DNA of 64,000 nucleotides from Prosopocoilus inquinatus (GCA_036172665.1 CM069873.1:46532001-46596000), one strand, 5' to 3'. Counted from the first letter of the stretch, positions 1 through 10,965 are shown. The notes: generated by a model from the sequence alone, not told the origin. Numbers and translations are program-made.

Positions 1-2469
1 CCTGGGCGTCTCCGGTTGTTTTAGTGAAAAAAACCTAATAACACCTACCGATTTTGTGTTGACTACCGAAAAGTAAATAGCGTAACGCGTCAAAAGAATC
101 TTTATCCCTTACCCCTAATCGAAGATTGTTTAACCTGTTTACAAGGAGCAAAATATTTTTCGTCCCTAGATTTATTTAGTGGATATTTTCAAGTAGGACT
201 AACGGAATCGAGCAAAGAAAAAACTGCTTTTATCACAACAGACGGTTTATACGAATTTAATGTCCTTCCTTTCTGTAATGCTCCCGCAACATTTCAAAAT
301 TTAGCTGACAAAATTTTTGAAGGGATGAAATGGAAAGAAGTACTAATTTACCTAGACGACATTATTGTGTTTTCTGATACCATTGAAGAACATCTAAAAA
401 GATTACAAAAAGTATTCCAACGACTCCGCCAAGCCGATTTAACCTTAAACCCTAATAAATGTAAATTTTTACAAACAAAAGTTAAAATACTCGGTTATGA
501 AATTGATGAAAATGGTATTCGTCCGAATGAGTCAAAAATTTTGGCCGTAAAAAAATTTAAAGAACCCAAAAATATTAAACAACTACAACGTTTTTTAGGA
601 CTTTGTAATTTTTATAGAAAATTCGTTCAAAATTTTGCAAAAATTGCTTTTCCACTCTACCAAGTCTTAAAGAAAAACGAAAAATTTATTTGGGATACAG
701 AAAAACAACAATCCTTTGACTCATTAAAACAAAAACTTATTGAAGCCCCTGTATTAGCCCATTATGATCCAAAATTAAAAACCGAACTAAGGGTAGACGC
801 GTCTTCTAAAGGAATTGGAGCCGTGCTCTTACAAAATTTTCACGGTGAACTACATCCCATCGCTTACATTTCCCGAACGTTAACAAAAGCAGAACAAAAT
901 TATTCGGTTTTACATTTAGAAGGATTAGCCATTATATGGAGTCTAAAAACCCTCAGACATCTAATTTATGGAAAACCGGTGCAAATCATTACAGATCATC
1001 ATGCACTCTGTTTCCTCAAAACGCTTAAAAACCCCAAAGGTAGGACTGCTCGTTGGATATTAATATTATCAGAATACGATTATAAAATAATTCACAAAAA
1101 GGGCCGATTAAATCAAGATAGTGATTGTCTCAGTCGCTGTCCAGTATATGAAGCATCATTAGAGGATGAAAAAGTTGATCAAGATCTTCCTATTTTCATA
1201 TCAATTCCTGAAAGTCTTGTCATCTCACAAGACTCTGATCCCTATATTAGTGAAATTAAGAAAGCTCTTTTAAACCCAGATCAGGATTTATCGGCTATTA
1301 TGAGGCGAAAAATAAAAAATTTCATTTTAATTGCGGAAATTTTATATAAGAAAAATCCTAACGTTAACGGTTCCGCGAACTTGTTGGTAATTCCCGAAGT
1401 TTTAAAAGAGGAAATATTATTCTCAAATCATAACGAACCACTAGCAGGTCATTTAGGATATACTAAAACTTACCATCGAATCAAAAATCGTTACTTTTGG
1501 ATTGGCATGTTAAAAGATATTAAAAAATACGTTCAAGGTTGTCCGGATTGCCAAGCACGAAAAGATTATACCAATAAATCACCTACCGGATTATTGCAAC
1601 CAATTCAAGTAGGTCTCCCTTTTCAAAAAATAGGAATCGATTTATTAGGCCCTTTTCACAGAAGTTCTAAAGGCAATACAATGATCATAGTAGCAACCGA
1701 CTATGCCACTCGGTGGGTTGAAACGAAAGCGTTACGGGACGGAAAAGCTAATTCAGTCGCGAAATTTTTATTCGAAAATATCATAAGTCGACATGGATGT
1801 CCTAAAGAGATTTTAAGTGACCGTGGTAAAGTATTTCAGTCACAATTGATTGCAGAATTATTAAAAATAATGGGAGTCACTAGCCAATTTACAACAAGCT
1901 ATAGACCCCAATGTAATGGTTTGACCGAGAGATTTAACAAAACGCTCGCTGATATGCTCAGCCTGTATACGAACTCTCAGCAAACTGATTGGGATTTTTA
2001 TCTGCCACATGTTACGTTCGCTTATAACACCGCAATACAAGAAACAACGCGTATGACGCCTTTCAGTCTCGTTTACGGCCGTGAGCCTCGCCTTCCGTCT
2101 GAAGCTACGTTATCACAGGATATAGAAACGATCGACCTTCAAACATTGCGCGACCGCACATTAGCTGTCCGTAACATCGCGTCAGAAAATATTAAGCGAT
2201 CGCAAACTAAAGCTAAAACTAGATATGACGACTGTCACCGACATGTCGAATTCCGCGAAGGCGATAAAGTAAAAGTTTTCACCCCAATTCGAAAAGTGGG
2301 TAAAAGTGAAAAATTGTTACGGTGGTTTGGACCATATTACATTATCAAAAAGCATACAGATGTAGACTATATTGTACAGAAAGGTCCCAATAAAAATTCA
2401 AAAACAGACGTGATACATGTGAGCAGAATACGACCTTATTATGATGAGTGGCAACACCAACAACAATAA
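1..2469 (+). pseudogene. pol: Ty3/gypsy pol (RT-RNase H-integrase), 5' truncated by window edge
   Basis: Retrotransposon polyprotein that copies element RNA into DNA and integrates it. The long open frame runs from 325 to the stop at 2469, and the same frame extends back to about 34. Bases 3-32 continue the RT N-terminus in another frame, so a run of seven A at 27-33 is the site of a one-base frameshift. RT catalytic YLDD lies at 349-360. The conserved PFGLCNAP-type motif near 270-290 lacks two residues (reads PFCNAPATF). RNase H (LRVDASSKG) follows near 790, the integrase HHCC zinc finger at about 1430-1555, the DDE aspartates near 1640 and 1820, and the glutamate in GLTERFNK near 1930. A GPY/F-type motif (WFGPYYI) sits near 2320 and there is no chromodomain. 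Gag and protease lie outside the window. Confidence 0.93.
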
Positions 2470-2507
2470 ATTTATATATAATTATTTTTTTTGCCCTAAT
2501 TTTTTAT

Positions 2508-3552
2508 TTTATGTTACAGGAATTGCCTTACAACAATTGGTTTATTGATACTCTTCTACAGGCTCGGACACGCGATAATAGCCAGCTTGATAGCTTATAT
2601 CAATACCAAGTTTTTATATGTTGAACAATCGTTTAAACGTACAATTTCAAATTTGCATATTCATGCAGTCCACCGCCGATGTCTACTCCATCGCGAAATT
2701 TTGCAGAATCGCTTGTTATTATCATATCTTAGTCCAACTGCAGTTAGTACATTGCTTATAAAGCAACTGGGAACAATCGCCTTTCCTGCAGGCGAAGTTA
2801 TGTATATCATGCAATGCGTTCCGCGCAACGTACACATACGCCGAACAAATAAATGTTACAAAGAATTACCCGTCTCAAGTAACAATGACTCATTGTTTAT
2901 GTCTCCAATTACACACATATTACAAAGGCATGCCGAAGAAATAGAATGTCACATTCCAACACCTGCATTATATTTCATAAATAATAATTGGATTGCTTTA
3001 AATCCACACCCCGAAAGATCTGTTAAGCCCATTTTACTTGAAGTCGACAAAGAACCTGAATTAAACTTTCAAAAAATTCAACCATTGGGCGCAGGTGGAA
3101 TTTATACTTATGAAGAAGTGCAAAAATTGCAAAATAATTTCATGTTTAACTTTGAAAGATCTGCTATTTCGAGTATACTTATTCGGAAAATGGCAGGTCT
3201 AAATACTGACTTACAAGGATTTTCCACAATTTCCTTGTTTAATCCGGAAGAATTTCGAGATCTCGCTGATTCAGCCTTTTATTACCTATGGAATTCCATA
3301 AAAAACATTGGAACTATTGTATCATTTATAATAGGATTTTATATTACTTTTAAATTGTTTAAAACATTAATTAGTATAATCATAAATATCTTCACACTTT
3401 ATCCGAGTACAGGCTTTAATTGGACCCTTATCGCCGCGTGCTGGGATAATCTTGTGTTGTTATTAGTAAATAAGAAATTTGCTAACGCGCGCGCAGACCT
3501 CCCACGAACCGGTTCACATTCCAATGTAAATTCAAATTCTCAATTACCCTAG
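2508..3552 (+). pseudogene. env: env-like ORF: chuvirus-type glycoprotein C-terminal half on the gypsy element
   Basis: Third ORF of the gypsy element, expected to encode a membrane fusion glycoprotein. The main open frame (2545-3552) has no ATG at its upstream end. Coding similarity instead begins just after a splice-acceptor-like site (pyrimidine tract then TTACAG at about 2514-2519), first in one frame to about 2622 and then in the frame of the long ORF, implying a frameshift near 2600-2625. Recognisable blocks are a cysteine-bearing CYKELPV motif, PTPALYFI, a GIYTYEEVQKLQNNFMF block, a hydrophobic membrane segment near 3295-3380 and a C-terminal YPSTGFNWTLIAACWD block. This order matches my recollection of chuvirus glycoproteins captured by insect retroelements. 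The N-terminal half is absent: only 75 bases separate the pol stop from position 2545. Expression from a spliced subgenomic RNA, as in errantiviruses, is inferred. Confidence 0.6.
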
Positions 3553-3609
3553 CGAGTTCAGTTTATTATTATTATAAGATAAGAGATTGTATAATGCAAC
3601 GTTAGCTTG

Positions 3610-3778
3610 TGTTAACACGATTTTTACGTTCATTTTAATGAATCACATACACTTGTAAAAAAAAAAAACAATTGCAATATAAATAAAAAACTTTCATATA
3701 TAAAAAAAGGTAATTGTACCAGCGAAATTTTTCTGCAAACAAACACAAAGAAATACAGTCCACTATATCGAATCAACA
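3610..3778 (+). repeat. BEL/Pao 5' LTR (169 bp)
   Basis: Begins TGTTAACACG and ends AATCAACA. It is near-identical to 9374-9542. The differences seen are two length changes that cancel: the A run near 3688 has 6 rather than 8 A, and the following TA repeat is 2 bases longer. Confidence 0.95.
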
Positions 3779-3787
3779 TATTATTTT

Positions 3788-3810
3788 TGGTCCGATCGAG
3801 CCGGATTCAA
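3788..3810 (+). promoter_or_regulatory. Candidate primer binding site of the BEL/Pao element
   Basis: TGGTCCGATCGAGCCGGATT starts nine bases after the 5' LTR. It begins with TGG, the complement of a tRNA CCA end, and its complement resembles the 3' end of a tRNA-Tyr-like molecule with a small difference in the acceptor stem. The tRNA identity is inferred. Confidence 0.5.
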
Positions 3811-4078
3811 GATTTACAAGAACTAAGCGCATCAGCGAAGAAGAGAAACACCGCATAGAAAACTATCGTTCAGGACTACAGATAAGGCTCTAGAACAGTT
3901 CTAGAATTTGTAGGCTGCTATCTGTGTTAAGGTAGTACACATTTATAAAACACATTCATACTTTTATACATTTATTTGCAAAAGAAAATATTTTGACAAA
4001 TATTTTTACACATTAACACAATTTCTTTGTAACTAGGTTACAATAATTCAATTCATAGTTTTCTGAATTTGAAAAGTC

Positions 4079-7000
4079 ATGCAAGACGTCACATCTACTG
4101 AAAAACTTGTGCGTAAACGAGGTACTATTAAATACAAACTAACAAATTTTATAAAATATTTACGCACAGTTCAAGATGCATATGCAAGTGATCAAGTTTT
4201 AGCAGAAAAAACAATCATTGAATTGCAAGATCGTAGTAGCAAGTTTGCATCGTTGTTTGAGGAATTTGATGAAACTCAGAGTAAAATAGAATATATTTGC
4301 GATGAAGATGACTTAGAAAGGCAATATTTAGAGAGAGAAGATTTCACTGAAAAGCATTCATCCGCAATCACAGACGCAAAATTTATTTTAAAGCAAGTCT
4401 GCACACCTGTCATCCAAATTCAAAGCGACAGTATCACTGGCATATCAGATTCCTCAAAACAAAACGGTATTTCTCACAACATTAAACTTCCAACAATTAA
4501 ACTTGCAAAATTTAACGGTGCATATGATAATTGGTTGGAATTCAAAGATACTTTTGAGTCACTAATTAATTCAAACAAATCAATTGACAATGTTCAGAAG
4601 TATCATTATTTACGTGCTTCACTAGAAGGTGACGCACTAAAGGTTATACAGTCTCTAGAATTCTCATCCGAAAATTACATAATCGCATGGGAACTACTTT
4701 GCAATAGGTATAATAACATCAGATTGTTAATTAATAATCACATCAAATCTCTGTTTGAATTAAATTCACTTACAAAGGAGTCCTCAAGAGGAATAAGAGA
4801 CTTGATAGATACCATTTTTAAACATTTAAGAGCTCTTCAAACACTAGAACAACCAACAGAACATTGGGACACTTTGTTGATATTTTTAATTACGTCAAAA
4901 TTAGACAAATTTACTGTTCGGGAATGGGAAAAAGTTAAAACAGGCAATAATTTCCCAACACTTTCTGAATTCAAGAGTTTTTTGAATTCAAGAGCAGATT
5001 TTCTAGAAACACTTGAAATCAATCATAATAAAATTGCCAAAGAACATAAACAGTTACATAATAATATCAAACAAGTTTCGTTAATATCCTCAAATGTGAA
5101 ATGTCCTGTATGTAATGGGGCACATTTAATTTATTATTGTGAAAAATTCTTAAAATTAAATTTGTCAGATAAATTAAAAACAGTAAAGCAGCTGAATCTT
5201 TGTAATAACTGTTTACGTTCAGGCCACACAACTAAAAACTGCAGATCTGGATTTTGTAAAAAGTGCAAAGCTAAACATAACACTTTACTTCATCCAGAAT
5301 TATTATATACACGTGAACCAATTACATCAAAAACAATTCATCCAAATGCATCAACAACAATTTCGCCACAAGTTAGTTTCACAAGTCATTATCCTAATCA
5401 ACATGTTCTGCTTTCCACTGTATCAATTTTAGTTCCAGATGTTTTTGGCAACATTCATACTGCAAAAGCTTTACTTGACTGTGGTTCTCAGTCAAATTTT
5501 CTTACTTCAAAATTTTGCAAAAAGTTAGGATTAGAAGAACATTCAACAAACATGACCATTGGAGGAATCAATGGCGTTTCATCAGTCATTAAAAAAAAAT
5601 GCAACATTGTGATATATTCACTCAATTATGAATTTTCTACTAATCTTTGTTGTTTTATTTTGCCCACAATTACAGGTAATTTGCCTTCATTCACTATCAA
5701 CACCAGCTCATGGAATATTCCAGCCAACATTCAATTGGCAGATCCTCAATTCACCGAGCCTAGTGAAATAGATGTACTTATTGGTGCAGGTATTTTTTGG
5801 AATATTCTTCATCATCAAAGAATTCAGTTGGGTAAGAATATGCCAGTTCTTCAAAACACAGAATTCGGTTGGATTATATCAGGTACCATCTCAGAATCCA
5901 TTTCAAAAATTCATTGCAATTTTTCTAAAACTCACAGCAATCTTGATTCTGAATTGCAGAAATTTTGGGAGATAGAGGAAATTAATAACGAGCATTCTAT
6001 GTCTTCCGATGATGTTTATTGCGAAAAACATTTCCTAGAAACGTTTTCTAGAAATGAAGAAGGACGGTTCATTATTCGAATACCACTAAAACATTCTGCT
6101 TCTAATTTAGGTAACTCAAAACCATTATCAATTAAACGTCAACAACAATTAGAACGTAAATTTTCATACGATTCTAATCTAAAATTTCAATATTCTCAAT
6201 TCATAAAAGAATACATAGATTTAAACCACATGTCTCAAGTAAATTTAATTCCTTCCAATACAGCATATTTTTTGCCACATCATGGTGTTTTTAGACAAGA
6301 AAGTTTGACTACTAAACTAAGAGTAGTCTTTGATGGATCAGCGAATTCTGATTCAGGTTGGTCAGTTAATGATTTACAATTTACAGGGCCACCCATTCAG
6401 AATGAAATATTTTCTATACTCATAAAATTCAGACAACATCCTTTTGCAGTTTCGGCAGATATAGAAAAAATGTATAGGCAGGTCGTCATTCATCCTGATG
6501 ACAGACATCTTCAAAATATTGTTTGGAGATTTAGTTCAGACAATCCAATTTCCATTTACACTTTAAATACAGTTACCTACGGCACTAGATCTGCTCCGTA
6601 TTTAGCCATAAGATGCTTAAAGCAGTTGGCTCATGAATATCAAACAAAATCTTCTTTCGCATCTTCAATAATAAAAAATGATTTTTATGTTGATGATCTC
6701 ATAACAGGTTTTGATTCTGAAACAGTTGCAATCAATGTATGTAAAGAAATTGCATCAATTCTAAATTCAGCATGTTTCCCATTAAGAAAATGGAATTCTA
6801 ATAGTCAGCTTTTCTTGCAAGAGTTTCAAAATGAAAATGAACCTGTGAGTGTTTTAAATTTAGGAGATAATGAGTTTTCAAAAACTTTAGGAATAAAATG
6901 GTACAGTAAATCTGATACATTAGGTTTTCAAATCAAAAATTTTGAAAATTCTTTATCAATTAATAAACGATCAATCTTATCTGACGTAGCAAGGATTTTT

Positions 7001-9268
7001 GATCCATTAGGTTTGTTAAGCCCATGCACTATTTTCTCAAAAATAATTATTCAAAAACTATGGTCTCTTAAATTAGATTGGAATGATCCTATTCCAGACG
7101 ATTTGAAAGCTACGTGGATACGATTCAGAAATAATTTAACAAAATTAAATCAACTCAAATTAGATAGGCACGTCATTTGTAAAAATTCTACAGAAATCGA
7201 ATTACATGGTTTCTGTGACGCGTCACAAAACGCATACGGTGCGTGTGTATACGTTCGCAGCATCGATCAAAAAGAAAAGATTTTAATTAATCTCTTATGC
7301 GGAAAGACAAAGGTTGCTCCACTGAAATGTTTAACTATGCCAAGATTAGAATTGTGCAGTGCTTTGTTGTTAAGTCAATTAATTAACAAAGTACAAAAAT
7401 CATTCACTATCGAATGCTCATATCATCTATGGTCAGATTCTCAAATAATATTACACTGGATTAACTCTCCATCTCATTCATTACCAATTTTTGTAAGAAA
7501 TCGCATTTCTAAAATTCAAGAATTAACACAGATTAGTAATTGGAAGTACATAAACACAAAAGATAATCCTGCCGATCTTACATCACGAGGAATTTCTCCT
7601 GAAAATTTACTCAAGTCTCAATTGTGGTGGAACGGCCCTTCATGGTTGTCTCTTCCAACTAATCATTGGCCATCATCCGCATTCTCAATTTCAATTAAAT
7701 ATTCTAAAAATAATGTTTGCTCAGCTACTGTTGAAAATAATTTTCAGATATTCGAAAGGTTTTCTAGTTTGAATAGGTTGAAAAGAACAATGGCATACAT
7801 TTTACGATTCATCTTAAACATTAAGAAACAAAAATCTGAACGGCCGTACGGATATTTGACTATTGCAGAATTAGATCTCAGTATGAAACAATTAATAAAA
7901 TTGTCACAACAAGACAGTTTTCCTCAAGAAATTAATTTATTACTAAATAATAAAAATTTAAAGCCAAAACACAATTTATTATCCCTTGCTCCGTTCATTG
8001 ATACTGAAGGTTTATTAAGAGTCGGTGGTCGATTAAAAAACTCTTATTTAGATTTTGCTCAGAAACATCCTTTGATTTTATCGGGAAAACATCGTTTAGC
8101 AAAACTAATTTTTGAAAATACGCATATAACATTACTTCATGCAGGTCCACAATTGTTATTATTTACAGTAAGACAGCATTTTTGGGTTACATCTGGAATG
8201 AGTGTGGCTAAGTCAGTAGTGCGAGGTTGCATCAGATGTTTTAAATCTAAACCAAAATCTTTTGATCAAATAATGGCAAATTTGCCAAAAGAAAGAGTTA
8301 CAGTTAATAATCCATTTTATATCACGGGAATAGATTATGCAGGGCCTTTTAATATAAAAGATCGCAAAGGTCGAGGTTCAAAGACTATAAAGGGCTACAT
8401 TTGTCTTTTCATCTGCTTTTCTACTAAAGCTATGCATCTTGAACTTGTGACAGATTTATCAAGCGAAACATTCCTTGCTGCTTTGAGAAGATTTGCATCA
8501 CGAAGAGGCAAACCAGCTCATTTATATTCAGATAATGCAACAAATTTTATCGGAGCAGCTAAGAAACTATCTGCCTTGCATGAATTTTTCTCAAACTCTA
8601 AAACAGAAATAACAAATTATTGTACAAATGAAAATATAACCTGGCATTTTATTCCCCCAAACTCGCCTCATTTCGGAGGGCTTTGGGAATCAAACATAAA
8701 AAACATAAAACATCATTTATCAAGAGTAATTAATGACACAAAATTAACATATGAAGAATTTTACACAATCTTAACACAGATAGAAGCAACTTTAAATTCT
8801 AGACCTTTATACCCTCTGTCATCGGATGTTGATGATCTGCAGCCACTAACTCCAGCTCATTTCTTGATTGGCAAACCATTGACTGCTATTCCGGAACCGC
8901 AATTGCTGGACACACCAACAAACAGGCTGTCGCGTTTCCAGTTACAGCAACAGTTGGTACAAAGTTTTTGGAAGCGGTGGTCACAAGAATATTTGTATCA
9001 TCTGCAAGAAAGAAAGAAATGGAAGAGCAAAAATCCAGGGCTAAAGATTGGAAGTTTGGTAATAATCAAACAGGATAACTTACCTCCTTCCCAGTGGCTC
9101 CTTGGAAGAATAGTAGAGCTTCATCCCGGTGACGACAACGTAGTTCGAGTTGCTACAGTCAAGACTCATAAAGGCAATTTCAAGCGAGCAGTAGCGAAGT
9201 TGTGTCCCCTTCCAGTACCTGAAAATGGCAGTAGTGACAGTGAAATTGTGCATGTTAAAAACAGTTAA
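4079..9268 (+). CDS. gag-pol: BEL/Pao Gag-Pol polyprotein, intact, 1729 aa
   Basis: Single uninterrupted polyprotein from an ATG about 300 bases after the LTR. Domain order: a DUF1759-like Gag region (about residues 136-310); cysteine-rich knuckles CPVC at 342, CNNC at 375 and a third near 392-402; an aspartic protease of the DUF1758 type with DCG at 467-469; reverse transcriptase with a first aspartate in SADIEKMY (about 793) and YVDD at 870-873; an A17-type linker; RNase H (FCDASQNAYG, about 1044); an integrase zinc-binding region (about 1315-1390, CIRC); and the DDE core with aspartates in DYAGPF (about 1419) and SDNATNF (about 1484) and glutamate in GGLWES (about 1537). A DUF5641-type C-terminal domain (about 1590-1715) completes it. 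Length and domain order are typical of the family and every catalytic residue I looked for is present. Confidence 0.97.
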   Translation: MQDVTSTEKLVRKRGTIKYKLTNFIKYLRTVQDAYASDQVLAEKTIIELQDRSSKFASLFEEFDETQSKIEYICDEDDLERQYLEREDFTEKHSSAITDAKFILKQVCTPVIQIQSDSITGISDSSKQNGISHNIKLPTIKLAKFNGAYDNWLEFKDTFESLINSNKSIDNVQKYHYLRASLEGDALKVIQSLEFSSENYIIAWELLCNRYNNIRLLINNHIKSLFELNSLTKESSRGIRDLIDTIFKHLRALQTLEQPTEHWDTLLIFLITSKLDKFTVREWEKVKTGNNFPTLSEFKSFLNSRADFLETLEINHNKIAKEHKQLHNNIKQVSLISSNVKCPVCNGAHLIYYCEKFLKLNLSDKLKTVKQLNLCNNCLRSGHTTKNCRSGFCKKCKAKHNTLLHPELLYTREPITSKTIHPNASTTISPQVSFTSHYPNQHVLLSTVSILVPDVFGNIHTAKALLDCGSQSNFLTSKFCKKLGLEEHSTNMTIGGINGVSSVIKKKCNIVIYSLNYEFSTNLCCFILPTITGNLPSFTINTSSWNIPANIQLADPQFTEPSEIDVLIGAGIFWNILHHQRIQLGKNMPVLQNTEFGWIISGTISESISKIHCNFSKTHSNLDSELQKFWEIEEINNEHSMSSDDVYCEKHFLETFSRNEEGRFIIRIPLKHSASNLGNSKPLSIKRQQQLERKFSYDSNLKFQYSQFIKEYIDLNHMSQVNLIPSNTAYFLPHHGVFRQESLTTKLRVVFDGSANSDSGWSVNDLQFTGPPIQNEIFSILIKFRQHPFAVSADIEKMYRQVVIHPDDRHLQNIVWRFSSDNPISIYTLNTVTYGTRSAPYLAIRCLKQLAHEYQTKSSFASSIIKNDFYVDDLITGFDSETVAINVCKEIASILNSACFPLRKWNSNSQLFLQEFQNENEPVSVLNLGDNEFSKTLGIKWYSKSDTLGFQIKNFENSLSINKRSILSDVARIFDPLGLLSPCTIFSKIIIQKLWSLKLDWNDPIPDDLKATWIRFRNNLTKLNQLKLDRHVICKNSTEIELHGFCDASQNAYGACVYVRSIDQKEKILINLLCGKTKVAPLKCLTMPRLELCSALLLSQLINKVQKSFTIECSYHLWSDSQIILHWINSPSHSLPIFVRNRISKIQELTQISNWKYINTKDNPADLTSRGISPENLLKSQLWWNGPSWLSLPTNHWPSSAFSISIKYSKNNVCSATVENNFQIFERFSSLNRLKRTMAYILRFILNIKKQKSERPYGYLTIAELDLSMKQLIKLSQQDSFPQEINLLLNNKNLKPKHNLLSLAPFIDTEGLLRVGGRLKNSYLDFAQKHPLILSGKHRLAKLIFENTHITLLHAGPQLLLFTVRQHFWVTSGMSVAKSVVRGCIRCFKSKPKSFDQIMANLPKERVTVNNPFYITGIDYAGPFNIKDRKGRGSKTIKGYICLFICFSTKAMHLELVTDLSSETFLAALRRFASRRGKPAHLYSDNATNFIGAAKKLSALHEFFSNSKTEITNYCTNENITWHFIPPNSPHFGGLWESNIKNIKHHLSRVINDTKLTYEEFYTILTQIEATLNSRPLYPLSSDVDDLQPLTPAHFLIGKPLTAIPEPQLLDTPTNRLSRFQLQQQLVQSFWKRWSQEYLYHLQERKKWKSKNPGLKIGSLVIIKQDNLPPSQWLLGRIVELHPGDDNVVRVATVKTHKGNFKRAVAKLCPLPVPENGSSDSEIVHVKNS

Positions 9269-9360
9269 AATAATTCATTTTCATTATTACAATCAGTTCA
9301 TACTTACCTGCAATTTATGAATATTTGAACACTTTCTTAAAAAAAAAAAAAAAATGTTCA

Positions 9361-9373
9361 AGGCGGGGAGCTA
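9361..9373 (+). promoter_or_regulatory. BEL/Pao polypurine tract
   Basis: AGGCGGGGAGCTA directly abuts the 3' LTR start at 9374. A purine-rich tract here primes plus-strand DNA synthesis in LTR elements. Confidence 0.75.
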
Positions 9374-9542
9374 TGTTAACACGATTTTTACGTTCATTTT
9401 AATGAATCACATACACTTGTAAAAAAAAAAAACAATTGCAATATAAATAAAAAAAACTTTCATATAAAAAAAGGTAATTGTACCAGCGAAATTTTTCTGC
9501 AAACAAACACAAAGAAATACAGTCCACTATATCGAATCAACA
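9374..9542 (+). repeat. BEL/Pao 3' LTR (169 bp)
   Basis: Near-identical partner of 3610-3778 with the same TG and CA termini, followed by the GCTTG duplication. Confidence 0.95.
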
Positions 9543-9547
9543 GCTTG

Positions 9548-9999
9548 CTTGACCAGCCAGCTTTGACTTTTTACACCTCACATTTAGTTATTCAGTGTAA
9601 CGTTAAGCATGTCCAACAACAAACTCGAAAATGGACTTCTTTTCATTCAATTATTGTAAGTAGCTTTTCATTTTTGAGTGCTTTCATAAACGTAAATATA
9701 ATAATAGAAGTTTTTAAATTTTAAAATCCGTCATCTTGCTGGTCGTGCAAAATTACTTATCACCGTAGTACATTTATTTAGTATTTAAAATGTAAGATTT
9801 CATATAAGTACGTCAAATATTTTACTTTACTTTATAACAAGTACGTATGTACTTCGACAAGCACTTTTGAATTGTATAATGACCTACCTCAATTTCTGGT
9901 GTAATTCTTCCTAGCGGCCGCCACACTACACACAATAACTAGTCAATATCTAGTCATTTTCTAGTCAATATGAGAGAACCAAAAATTTTGTATAAACAG
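9548..9999. other. Gypsy 3' internal region, no gene seen
   Basis: AT-rich sequence between the BEL/Pao insertion and the antisense ORF. By position it is the continuation of the interrupted gypsy element downstream of env (the segment 3553-3609 joins it in the pre-insertion state). I see no ORF or structural RNA here. Confidence 0.5.
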
Positions 10000-10782
10000 T
10001 TAATCAGTATCTTGTTCGTCCGCTCCCTCTAGCCCCTGCATCAAGCGCTCGATCTCATCCACAATCCATTCATCAGTGAAGGCTAATGGCGGAGCCTCCA
10101 GCAGTTCCCTCAGCAAAGAGTCAGGCACATCGGGCGCATCCCCCAAATCCACGTCAGAACAAGGTCCCGTTACGTTCACAGTTATTTCAAGGGAGCCGCC
10201 AACTGCCCGCACTTGGCGACCCCTCATCAACAACGGTGAACCTCCGGATGTGCCTTGCACACCCGATGGACCTGCTTGGGGAGACGGTGGTATGTCCTCC
10301 TGGGTTATTGGCTGCCCTTCACCAACCCTCCGGGACTTTGGTTGTTGCCTGACACCCCGTCTTCGAGACCGACGCCTAGTAATATCGTGGCTTTCGCCTA
10401 TTTCCCGGGCGATTTCCTGCAGTCGACGATGGAAGCGGGCGTACCACCGAGCATACCCACGTCCTCGAAGGAAGCGAACCTCATCGAATTCCCTTCTCAG
10501 AGGAAGGCGCTGTCGAGCATGTCTGCAGAACCTTTGGATGCCACGTAACCCCTGGTTCAGGGCACTCCTGGGTGATCGACGAGAGTAAAATCTCAACACC
10601 GCACACACAAACCCCAAGGAGTCCCGTACACGGCGACGTAAAAAAGGATCCTCAATACGTCCCACCAAGTAACAGACCATGGAGAAAATTAATTCTAACG
10701 GCATGGTCGGCCGAATATTCTTTTTTCCGGAAGAAGAAGGAAAATTCAAATGTGGAAAATATTTGAAAATATTCGCGAGCAA
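10000..10782 (-). CDS. Antisense GC-rich ORF between env and the 3' LTR, unrecognised, 260 aa
   Basis: A 260-codon open frame on the strand opposite to pol and env, in a visibly GC-rich island inside otherwise AT-rich DNA. The N-terminal half is arginine-rich (for example RRRVRDSLGF and RRRSRRRGVR), the middle is rich in Pro, Gly and Ser, and the C-terminus is acidic and amphipathic (DEWIVDEIERLMQGLEG). Alternative internal start codons lie near 10704 and 10680; the first roughly 25 residues fall in AT-rich DNA, so a later start is plausible. Position between env and the polypurine tract or LTR suggests an accessory antisense gene transcribed from the 3' LTR side. I do not recognise the family. 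A chance ORF in GC-rich DNA remains possible. Confidence 0.4.
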   Translation of the reverse strand: MLANIFKYFPHLNFPSSSGKKNIRPTMPLELIFSMVCYLVGRIEDPFLRRRVRDSLGFVCAVLRFYSRRSPRSALNQGLRGIQRFCRHARQRLPLRREFDEVRFLRGRGYARWYARFHRRLQEIAREIGESHDITRRRSRRRGVRQQPKSRRVGEGQPITQEDIPPSPQAGPSGVQGTSGGSPLLMRGRQVRAVGGSLEITVNVTGPCSDVDLGDAPDVPDSLLRELLEAPPLAFTDEWIVDEIERLMQGLEGADEQDTD

Positions 10783-10965
10783 AGGACGTGAGCCGACCTA
10801 CTGCACTAACCCGGCAATTCTTTCCAAGCTCCATATCTTCCTTAACGTAATCGCAAACTTTTCCTTACAAGACAAATTATTTATCTCCCAGTATTCTTAA
10901 ACAATATCTTCTTTGTTCCATACCTTCTACCTCATATCAAATTACTACAACTTTATTTTTTCGCC

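Larger units (their letters stand above)
3605..9547 (+). mobile_element. Complete BEL/Pao LTR retrotransposon with target duplication
   Basis: Full-length element: 5' LTR 3610-3778, polyprotein 4079-9268, purine tract 9361-9370, 3' LTR 9374-9542. The 5 bp GCTTG precede the 5' LTR (3605-3609) and follow the 3' LTR (9543-9547), the expected target-site duplication. The flanks (gypsy env on the left; gypsy antisense ORF, PPT and LTR on the right) show that it inserted into the 3' part of the gypsy element. The intact frame and near-identical LTRs indicate a young and possibly still active copy. Confidence 0.95.

Noticed and set aside
5772..5975. 67-residue ORF inside the BEL/Pao polyprotein
   Set aside because: Out-of-frame shadow of the polyprotein.
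10076..10588. 170-residue plus-strand ORF in the GC-rich island
   Set aside because: Shadow of the longer minus-strand frame; Ser/Pro/Arg composition reflects GC-rich antisense codons.
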